A DNA stretch of 5,142 nucleotides from Deltaproteobacteria bacterium (lineage in GTDB: Bacteria > Desulfobacterota > Desulfobacteria > Desulfobacterales > JAFDDL01). Both the position numbers and the translations under genes were made by a program. The notes under the pieces were generated by a model. That model searched no databases, was not told the origin of the DNA, and saw only the letters and a list, made by a program, of their open reading frames with translations. Below are positions 1 through 4,957 of this stretch, one piece after another (position 1 is the first letter of the stretch; each line of letters begins with the position of its first letter). The stretch spans positions 1 through 5,142 of the forward strand of contig JAFDDL010000319.1 of the NCBI GenBank assembly GCA_019310865.1, in the 5' to 3' direction.

Positions 1-81
1 GAGCAGGCGCCTTTACCTTCTGACCAGTTAAATGTTGTACATTGGCTACTGAGAGGGAACGTACGAGGTGACAAACCATGA
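1..81 (+). CDS. possible C-terminal end of an upstream gene (partial)
   Basis: Frame 1 is open from the left edge for 26 codons and ends in TGA at 79-81. That stop overlaps the ATG of the aminotransferase in an ATGA arrangement, the classic geometry of translationally coupled neighbours. The other two forward frames are closed within the first 31 nt. The residues visible (ending GNVRGDKP) match no family I recognise, and 26 open codons can easily occur by chance, so the overlap is the main support. If real, the aminotransferase is not the first gene of its operon. The alternative is that this stretch is simply a 5' leader; no convincing promoter was seen in it. Confidence 0.35.
   Translation, partial: EQAPLPSDQLNVVHWLLRGNVRGDKP
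65..71 (+). promoter_or_regulatory. ribosome binding site of the aminotransferase gene
   Basis: GAGGTGA is an almost full-length match to the anti-Shine-Dalgarno complement. It ends 6 nt before the ATG at 78 and fixes that codon as the start. Confidence 0.8.
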
Positions 82-1412
82 AACTGTATCAAACTCCCAA
101 ATCTGATGAAATTGGGGCAGCTGCACGTCAGGTGATCCCGGGTGGGGTGATGAGCAACTTCCGGAAATCTGAGGATTACCACGCAGTCTATATGTCCCAT
201 GGCAGCGGAGCCAGACTCTATGATGTGGATGGCAACGAATACATCGATTACAGCCTGAGTTACGGACCGGCCATTCTTGGCCACAGTAACGAGCATCTTC
301 GGCATGCCCTTGAAGACCAGGTCAAGCAGCTGCACACGTCGGAAATCAATGCGCTGGAATGTCAGGCCGCACAAAAGGTCTCGGCACACCTCGCCTCGGC
401 CGAGCTGGTCCGTTTTGCCTGCTCCGGAACCGAAGCGAACTACAACGCCCTCCGGGCTGCCCGGGCCTATACCGCTCGAAACATGATCGTGAGGTTTAAC
501 GGGCATTATCATGGGGGGCTGGATCAGCTCATCGGCGGCATCGTTACCACGCCCGAGAACCCCGTTCCGGTTCATGGGCAGAGTGAAGAAGACTTCTATT
601 CCCAGATGACCCATACTGCAGGCCGTGCCAGACATGCTTTCAACGACTGTTACATGATTGAATGGAACGACCTGCATGCGGTGGAATCCCTGTTTTTAAA
701 ATACGGAGACGATATCGCGGCCGTCATCATGGAACCCGTCATGGTCAATTTGTCCGGCTGCATGCCCGAACACGGTTACCTTGAAGGGGTCCGAGACCTG
801 TGCACCCGGTATGGCGTTGTGTTAATATTCGATGAGGTCCTCACCGGTTTCCGCATCGGTCTTAAGGGCGCCCAAGGGTATTTCGGGGTGACGCCGGATA
901 TGACTACACTGGGAAAAGCGCTGGGCGGCGGGTTTCCGGTCTCTGCATTTTGTGGTAAACAGGAGATCATGGACCTGATTACACGCACGGAGGTTGTGGC
1001 AGGCGGGACCTACAATGGCCACCCCCTGGCCATGGCGGCTGTCATCGCTACCATCGAAGAGCTGGAAAAAGACGACGGTGCGGCTTACAAACGGATCGAA
1101 GAATATGGTACAATGTTTAAAAAAAGCCTGGAAGACATGGCGCAAAAATATGGACAGACGTTGCTGTTGCAGGGATTTCCGGGCGCCTGGACCTTCACGT
1201 TTACCTCCAAGAAAAAAATTGTGAATCACAAAGACAGTCTGGATACCAGCCTGGCCAAAGTCGCTCAATACGGCTCCCTGTTGAAAGAAAGGGGGGTGCT
1301 GACCTCCCTGCGTTTCTGTACCTCGGCGGCGCACACGGAAAAAGATGTCGGTGAGGCCCTTGACCGGGCTGAAGATGCCATGAAGGTACTGTCTGTGTCG
1401 GAGGCGACATAA
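78..1412 (+). CDS. class III PLP-dependent aminotransferase, HemL-like (GSA aminomutase family)
   Basis: This 444-residue fold-type I PLP enzyme is close in length to HemL (about 430). Seen in order: PGGV near residues 21-24, DVDGNEYIDY at 49-58, SGTEA at 116-120 (cofactor phosphate loop), GHYHG at 142-146, FDEVLTGFR at 251-259 with the pyridine-binding Asp252, and TTLGKALGGG at 276-285 with Lys280 as the Schiff-base lysine. GGTYNGHP at 309-316 and SAAHTEKD at 416-423 are also family signatures. Arg29 sits where HemL binds the substrate carboxylate. However, the HemL segment before the final AHT motif, which carries a substrate-contacting Glu, is about three residues shorter here and reads SLRFCTS (410-416). 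No haem gene is adjacent. I infer a true transaminase acting on an amine, a beta-amino acid or a similar substrate, not haem synthesis. The family call is firm; the substrate is unknown. It is probably cytoplasmic, with no signal peptide. The gene ends in TAA, 63 nt before the next gene. Confidence 0.93.
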   Translation: MKLYQTPKSDEIGAAARQVIPGGVMSNFRKSEDYHAVYMSHGSGARLYDVDGNEYIDYSLSYGPAILGHSNEHLRHALEDQVKQLHTSEINALECQAAQKVSAHLASAELVRFACSGTEANYNALRAARAYTARNMIVRFNGHYHGGLDQLIGGIVTTPENPVPVHGQSEEDFYSQMTHTAGRARHAFNDCYMIEWNDLHAVESLFLKYGDDIAAVIMEPVMVNLSGCMPEHGYLEGVRDLCTRYGVVLIFDEVLTGFRIGLKGAQGYFGVTPDMTTLGKALGGGFPVSAFCGKQEIMDLITRTEVVAGGTYNGHPLAMAAVIATIEELEKDDGAAYKRIEEYGTMFKKSLEDMAQKYGQTLLLQGFPGAWTFTFTSKKKIVNHKDSLDTSLAKVAQYGSLLKERGVLTSLRFCTSAAHTEKDVGEALDRAEDAMKVLSVSEAT

Positions 1413-1416
1413 AAAA

Positions 1417-1437
1417 GTCGCGAGTCGTGAGTCGCGA
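1417..1437 (+). repeat. 7-nt tandem repeat, three units
   Basis: The units GTCGCGA, GTCGTGA and GTCGCGA lie head to tail, starting 4 nt after the aminotransferase stop codon. The two outer units are identical and the middle one differs by one base (C to T). TCGCGA is self-complementary, so the outer units could also pair as a 6-bp stem across an 8-nt loop. No T-run follows, so this is not a standard intrinsic terminator. The rest of the 1413-1475 gap holds only the VOC gene's Shine-Dalgarno. Confidence 0.8.
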
Positions 1438-1475
1438 GCAGATGGATGGTAATTTATAGAAAAGGTTAATGTGTT

Positions 1476-2531
1476 ATGTCAGGAGAAAATACCCATCAAA
1501 CCGTGGTTGATGTTAAGGACAAACGGATCGTCCAGTTGGGCGTTGTGGTCAGAGATGCTGTCAAGAGCGCCAAGCAGTTTGCCAAGATGTTCGGTGGGGG
1601 GCCCTGGGTGTTTTTTGACAGCATCCCAACCGACGCGACACTGCATGGCGAGCCGGTTCCTGATGGTAAAAGCTGTGTCCGTTTAGGGTTTGGAAACATC
1701 GGCGGCCTGGAAATTGAACTGCTCCAGCCGCTCTATGGCCCCAGTACCCATATGGAATTTTTGCTAACCCATGGCGAAGGCATCCACCATTTCAGTTTTG
1801 GTGAGGCAGCGGATCATGATGCATTTGTTTCCGCACTGAAGCATCACGGTTTTGAAGTCGAAATGGACGGGATATCCTCTGGCGCGATGCCGTTTACCTA
1901 TATGGCAACCCAGGAAGAATTGGGGACGATCATTGAGGTCCTCAAGCCGGTTTCGGATGAGATCAAAAGCACCATGCAACCATGGGGGATATACGAGCCG
2001 TCGGAAGGATCGGGCCTGATTAACTTGGAACGTAAACGAATCGTCCAGATCGGGATCGTTGTTGAGGATGCCGAGAAAGTCGCCCGGACATATTGGGATC
2101 TTTTGGGTATCGGCCCCTGGATGTTCTTTGATTTTAAACCACCCATGGCTACGTGTGACCGCTTTCACGGTCTTCCCACCATGGGGGGGAGTGATTTCCA
2201 TATCAAGGTCGCCATGGCGGATCTTGACGATATGCAGATAGAATTGCTCCAGCCGGTTTATGGACCGAGTACCCATATGGATTTTTTGAAGCAACATGGC
2301 CAGGGGGTGCACCATATCAGCTTTGATGCCATCGATGACCATGATAAGCTTGTATCGACATTAAGAGCACAGGGCATCGAGATCGAGATGTCAGGGATTA
2401 TCGGCGGTGCCAATCGGTATACCTACCTGGCCGCCCAGAAGGAAATCGGCACCATTTTGGAATGTGTCAAGGTAGATCCGGAGGTTGAAAGTACCGTCGC
2501 ACCGTACGGAACGTTTCCGCCGGATGTGTAA
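1476..2531 (+). CDS. tandem two-domain VOC (glyoxalase/bleomycin-resistance fold) protein
   Basis: The 351-residue protein has two VOC domains, roughly residues 16-158 and 187-331, joined by a linker containing QPWGIYEPSEG. The halves match closely: RIVQLGVVV with RIVQIGIVV, GGPWVFFD with IGPWMFFD, and ELLQPLYGPSTHM with ELLQPVYGPSTHM. By comparison with glyoxalase I (Gln/Glu/His/Glu metal ligands), the likely ligands are Gln20, Glu81, His105 and Glu154 in half 1, and Gln191, Glu256, His280 and Glu329 in half 2. Methylmalonyl-CoA epimerase has His at the first of these positions. The protein is probably a soluble metal-dependent lyase, epimerase, isomerase or dioxygenase on a small substrate; which one cannot be told. 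The start is supported by AAAAGG at 1460-1465, 10 nt upstream. A single polypeptide with two paired domains can form the metal site that single-domain VOC proteins make by dimerising. Confidence 0.9.
   Translation: MSGENTHQTVVDVKDKRIVQLGVVVRDAVKSAKQFAKMFGGGPWVFFDSIPTDATLHGEPVPDGKSCVRLGFGNIGGLEIELLQPLYGPSTHMEFLLTHGEGIHHFSFGEAADHDAFVSALKHHGFEVEMDGISSGAMPFTYMATQEELGTIIEVLKPVSDEIKSTMQPWGIYEPSEGSGLINLERKRIVQIGIVVEDAEKVARTYWDLLGIGPWMFFDFKPPMATCDRFHGLPTMGGSDFHIKVAMADLDDMQIELLQPVYGPSTHMDFLKQHGQGVHHISFDAIDDHDKLVSTLRAQGIEIEMSGIIGGANRYTYLAAQKEIGTILECVKVDPEVESTVAPYGTFPPDV
1521..2468 (+). repeat. internal gene duplication within the VOC gene
   Basis: The two domain-coding halves (about 1521-1949 and 2034-2468) are diverged direct repeats visible in the DNA. 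For example, the 14-mer AGTACCCATATGGA occurs at 1743-1756 and at 2268-2281, exactly 525 nt (175 codons) apart, and CTCCAGCCG precedes both. Spacing from the Glu ligand through His to the final Glu is identical in both halves (24 then 49 residues). The second half has about four extra residues before the first Glu. This indicates an in-frame duplication and fusion. Confidence 0.8.
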
Positions 2532-2538
2532 CATTAGG

Positions 2539-2578
2539 CCTTTTGACCTTTTGCCCCTTTGACTCTTAGACTTTGTGC
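2539..2578 (+). repeat. 8-nt degenerate tandem repeat, five units
   Basis: Starting 7 nt after the VOC stop codon, the sequence parses into the octamers CCTTTTGA, CCTTTTGC, CCCTTTGA, CTCTTAGA and CTTTGTGC. The first three are near-identical and the last two increasingly degraded. The strand is pyrimidine-rich. I see no coding potential or known element in it. Confidence 0.65.
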
Positions 2579-2581
2579 CGT

Positions 2582-2594
2582 CCGGTGAAACCGG
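2582..2594 (+). other. small perfect hairpin upstream of the SRPBCC gene
   Basis: CCGGT and ACCGG are perfect inverted repeats around a GAA loop, followed by TTTGG with no long T-run. The hairpin ends 13 nt before the Shine-Dalgarno of the next gene. It could be an mRNA processing or stability element, or chance; a terminator is unlikely with so few T residues. Confidence 0.4.
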
Positions 2595-2607
2595 TTTGGC
2601 ATGACAG

Positions 2608-2613
2608 AAGGTG
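2608..2613 (+). promoter_or_regulatory. ribosome binding site that decides the SRPBCC start
   Basis: AAGGTG lies 5 nt before the ATG at 2619. The in-frame ATG at 2601 has no purine-rich sequence in front of it and would place this Shine-Dalgarno inside the coding region, so 2619 is preferred. Confidence 0.65.
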
Positions 2614-2618
2614 ATCTA

Positions 2619-3164
2619 ATGACCAATTCGCAAATACCAATTAAATCAGACAGTGATCGAAAAACGGAAGATTTCGATATTTCTCAATATACCCCGGCAC
2701 CGTTACGCATGGACATGACCATTGCGTTTGAAGGTAAAACACCGGCCGAGGTGTTTGAGATACTGGGAAACCCGGAGCTTATACCCGAGTGGTATATCCT
2801 TGCTGAAAAGGTGAACGTATACCCCCCGGAAGAAGGAGAAGAAGAAAGCGGGAAGTTCACGGTTGATTTTCTCTTTTTCGGTGAAGTGTATGAAGAGGTG
2901 CTGCACTGGGATCCGCCGCACCGGTACGTTTACAAAGCTGTGGGAGAGAAATTTCCCATAAAGGATTATATCGCCTTGATTGAGGTGATTGAAACGGAAC
3001 CCGGCAAAGGCCTTCTCACATGGCGAATTTACTGCAGCCAAATCGAAGGTCGGAAATATCAGATTGTGATGCCACTCATTTTACCGCCCATCAATGAAGA
3101 AAGTATCAAGGCACTGAGCCCCATCATTGGCGGTACGAACTATGAAGTTAGGAGCTATTTTTAA
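2619..3164 (+). CDS. SRPBCC-fold (START/Bet v1-like, polyketide cyclase type) protein
   Basis: The 181-residue protein looks like the SRPBCC superfamily, whose helix-grip fold encloses a hydrophobic ligand pocket. After a polar N-terminus of about 30 residues, MDMTIAFEGKTPAEVFEIL (31-49) reads as the first strand plus the helix that usually carries an A.VF motif. NPELIPEWY (51-59) matches the common 'D/N-x-E-x-x-P-x-W' segment. YEEVLHWDPPHRYVYKAVG (91-109) is the typical strand, 'DPP.R' turn and strand. An acidic insert EEGEEES occupies 71-77. It has no signal peptide or membrane segment. Members include cyclases, lipid or hydrophobic-ligand carriers and stress proteins; no polyketide synthase is in view, so a cyclase role is unsupported. 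A further in-frame ATG at 2601 would add six residues. The stop is 22 nt before the next gene, so the two are almost certainly co-transcribed. Fold is moderately sure, function unknown. Confidence 0.8.
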   Translation: MTNSQIPIKSDSDRKTEDFDISQYTPAPLRMDMTIAFEGKTPAEVFEILGNPELIPEWYILAEKVNVYPPEEGEEESGKFTVDFLFFGEVYEEVLHWDPPHRYVYKAVGEKFPIKDYIALIEVIETEPGKGLLTWRIYCSQIEGRKYQIVMPLILPPINEESIKALSPIIGGTNYEVRSYF

Positions 3165-3186
3165 TATTTTGGAAAAGGAGTTAGTC

Positions 3187-3942
3187 ATGTTTTCTTTAAA
3201 AGATAAAATTGCGATGATAACCGGCGGCGCGAGCGGCATCGGACTTGCAGTGGCAAAACGATTTGTTCTGGCCGGAGCGAAAGTCATTATTGCCGATCTT
3301 CAGGACGGCACAGCGATTGCCGATGAAATCGGTGCGCACTTTATGAAACTGGACGTTTCAGATGAAAATCAGGTTGCTGAAACACTGGAAGACATCGAAA
3401 AGAGGTTCGGCAAACTTGACGTACTGATCAACAATGCCGGGATTGCAGGCAAGGACGGGGTGATGATCGAAGACGGTGAAGCCGACTTGCTCAAGAAAGT
3501 ATTTGAAATCAACACCTTCGGTGTATTCTATGGGCTAAAGTACGGACCCCGTCACATGAACGACGGTGGCGCCATCATTAACACTGCTTCCCAAGCCATA
3601 TACACCATGCTGGCCGGTTCGGGCCCATACTCGGCATCAAAAGCGGCTGTGGCCAATCTGACGAAAATGGCTGCAGTTGAACTGGGGCACCGGGGAATTC
3701 GGGTGAATGCCGTATGCCCCACCTTTACCCAAACCCCCATGATGGTCGAATCGGCTGAATATACCCCGGTGGTGGAACAACTGGTACCCATGGGAAGAGC
3801 CGGTGAAACGGAGGACTTGGCGGGTGTGTATCACTTTTTGGCCGCGCCGGAGAGTGCCTTTGTTACCGGCCAGACCCTGGTCGTGGATGGGGGCTGGTCT
3901 TGCGGTCCCAGTATGGCGGTGCTTGATAAGCTGATGGGATAG
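3187..3942 (+). CDS. short-chain dehydrogenase/reductase (classical SDR), first copy
   Basis: At 251 residues this is a typical classical SDR, an NAD(P)-dependent oxidoreductase of alcohol/carbonyl groups. Visible motifs are the cofactor loop TGGASGIG (12-19), Asp37 at the end of the second strand (suggesting NAD(H) preference), DV at 56-57, NNAG (82-85), and the catalytic tetrad Asn109, Ser135, Tyr148 and Lys152 in YSASK. The C-terminal VDGGWS is at 233-238. The usual 'PG' after the sixth strand is replaced: the protein reads NAVCPTFTQTP (174-184), with Thr where Gly is normal. The ATG at 3187 is chosen because AAGGAG (3175-3180) sits 6 nt upstream and the protein then begins in the normal SDR place. 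A longer reading from TTG at 3127 would overlap the SRPBCC gene and add 20 unlikely residues. The substrate cannot be told. Confidence 0.93.
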   Translation: MFSLKDKIAMITGGASGIGLAVAKRFVLAGAKVIIADLQDGTAIADEIGAHFMKLDVSDENQVAETLEDIEKRFGKLDVLINNAGIAGKDGVMIEDGEADLLKKVFEINTFGVFYGLKYGPRHMNDGGAIINTASQAIYTMLAGSGPYSASKAAVANLTKMAAVELGHRGIRVNAVCPTFTQTPMMVESAEYTPVVEQLVPMGRAGETEDLAGVYHFLAAPESAFVTGQTLVVDGGWSCGPSMAVLDKLMG

Positions 3943-3958
3943 TTCAGGTAAGCCTGAA
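3943..3958 (+). other. perfect hairpin immediately after the first SDR gene
   Basis: TTCAGG, loop TAAG, then CCTGAA form a perfect 6-bp stem directly after the TAG stop. No T-run follows, so this is not a convincing Rho-independent terminator. It could protect the mRNA 3' end or mark a processing site. Confidence 0.45.
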
Positions 3959-3964
3959 GAGTGC

Positions 3965-4003
3965 CTAAAGTGAACTAAAGTGATCTAAAGTGCCTAAAGT
4001 TAA
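3965..4003 (+). repeat. 10-nt tandem repeat, four units
   Basis: The units CTAAAGTGAA, CTAAAGTGAT, CTAAAGTGC and CTAAAGTTAA run head to tail, the third being one base short. All share CTAAAGT. A complementary copy, ACTTTAG, lies at 4051-4057, so transcribed repeats could pair with it. The remainder of the 3943-4132 gap shows a weak terminator-like element and the next gene's Shine-Dalgarno, but no convincing promoter and no gene. Confidence 0.8.
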
Positions 4004-4004
4004 T

Positions 4005-4028
4005 GAGTCGTTTTACTCCGTCTTTTTT
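4005..4028 (+). terminator. weak terminator-like stem and T-run
   Basis: GAGT (4005-4008) can pair with ACTC (4015-4018) around a 6-nt loop, followed after four bases by TCTTTTTT ending at 4028. The stem is only 4 bp, so termination would be weak. It lies in the largest gap of the window, which makes a partial transcript boundary plausible. Confidence 0.25.
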
Positions 4029-4132
4029 GTAAAATCGCCAGGATTCAACAACTTTAGTGACTAAACCACTGGGCGCTGAGCATGCGAACTTTATTGTGCT
4101 TGGCATGAAGTAAAACAAGGAGAAAATTATCC

Positions 4133-4927
4133 ATGGAATCATTACGTGGCAAAGTGGCTATCGTTACCGGGGCGTCGAGTCCCAGGGGGATGGGGTATGC
4201 GGCCGCCATCAAACTGGCCCGAAAAGGGGCTGATGTTATCGTTACCGATGTGGCTGCAGCTGGACCGCGGCTGAATGAAGCCGCCGCTGCCATCGAAGCA
4301 GAAGGCGTCAGATCAAAACCGGTTATCGTAGACGTCACTGACGAGGCTCAGGTTCAGGCCTGTGTCGACCAGGTTGTTGAGACCTTTGGTGGGATCGACA
4401 TTCTGTTTAATAACGCCGGGGTGGGGCAACTTGGCCTATTCGAAGATACGGATTTGGCGGTCTGGGATTTGAATTACCAGGTGAATGTTCGCGGCGTTGT
4501 GGCATTTATAAAGTCTGTTGTGCCGGCTATGAAAAAACGGGGTGGCGGTGCCATCGTTAATAATGCTTCCATCGGCGGTCTGTATGCCGATATGGAATGT
4601 TCGGCATACAACTCTTCCAAGTTTGCCGTCGTTGGCCTGACCAAAGCCCTTGCGCTTGAATTAGGACAGTACAACATTCGGGTGAATGCCGTGTGTCCCG
4701 GTTTCGTTGACACGGAAATGGGGGATAGAATTCCGACTTACTTTGCAGAGAAAGAAGGGTGCACGCCCGAAGAAATGAGGGAAGCTTTCACTCAAATGAT
4801 TGCTTTGGGGGTCTATGCAAAACCCGATCAGGTGGCGGATGCCGTGGTATTTCTGGCCGGTGAGGAATCCGGGTACATCACCGGCGTGGCCCTGCCTGTG
4901 GCAGGCGGCTATCCGCAGGCATTGTAG
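4133..4927 (+). CDS. short-chain dehydrogenase/reductase (classical SDR), second copy
   Basis: This 264-residue classical SDR is an NAD(P)-dependent oxidoreductase. The cofactor loop reads TGASSPRGMG (12-21), two residues longer than the canonical TGxxxGxG, a variant seen in some SDR subfamilies. Asp39 ends the second strand, favouring NAD(H). Then come DV (67-68), NNAG (93-96) and the catalytic tetrad Asn118, Ser146, Tyr159 and Lys163 (YNSSK), followed by CPGFVDTEM (188-196) with the normal PG. A loop at 201-221 (FAEKEGCTPEEM) is the variable substrate lid. The C-terminus YITGVALPVAGGY is typical. AAGGAG at 4117-4122 supports the ATG, with 10-nt spacing. It is clearly diverged from the first SDR and is not a recent duplicate, so the two probably take different substrates or steps. 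The ureohydrolase start codon is 30 nt downstream, suggesting one transcript. Confidence 0.93.
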   Translation: MESLRGKVAIVTGASSPRGMGYAAAIKLARKGADVIVTDVAAAGPRLNEAAAAIEAEGVRSKPVIVDVTDEAQVQACVDQVVETFGGIDILFNNAGVGQLGLFEDTDLAVWDLNYQVNVRGVVAFIKSVVPAMKKRGGGAIVNNASIGGLYADMECSAYNSSKFAVVGLTKALALELGQYNIRVNAVCPGFVDTEMGDRIPTYFAEKEGCTPEEMREAFTQMIALGVYAKPDQVADAVVFLAGEESGYITGVALPVAGGYPQAL

Positions 4928-4957
4928 ACTTTGAATAGAACTGAAAGGAGTAATCCC

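Noticed and set aside
822..1334. 170-codon open frame on the - strand inside the aminotransferase gene
   Set aside because: It lies fully antisense to a well-supported gene, its translation resembles no protein family, and it has the composition expected of a reverse-frame shadow.
1417..1437. CRISPR-like array
   Set aside because: The units are 7 nt with no spacers, far from the repeat and spacer lengths of CRISPR.
1764..2342. 192-codon open frame on the - strand inside the VOC gene
   Set aside because: It is antisense to both VOC domains and shows no family motif; its length follows from the codon composition of the sense strand.
2601..2618. Upstream ATG for the SRPBCC gene
   Set aside because: There is no Shine-Dalgarno before it, whereas AAGGTG sits directly before the ATG at 2619.
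3127..3186. N-terminal extension of the first SDR from TTG at 3127
   Set aside because: It overlaps the SRPBCC gene and contains the strong AAGGAG that belongs to the ATG at 3187; classical SDRs begin close to that ATG.
4099..4115. TTGGCATGAAG as a sigma-54 promoter ahead of the second SDR
   Set aside because: The -24-like TGGCA is present but the -12 TTGC element is missing at the required spacing.
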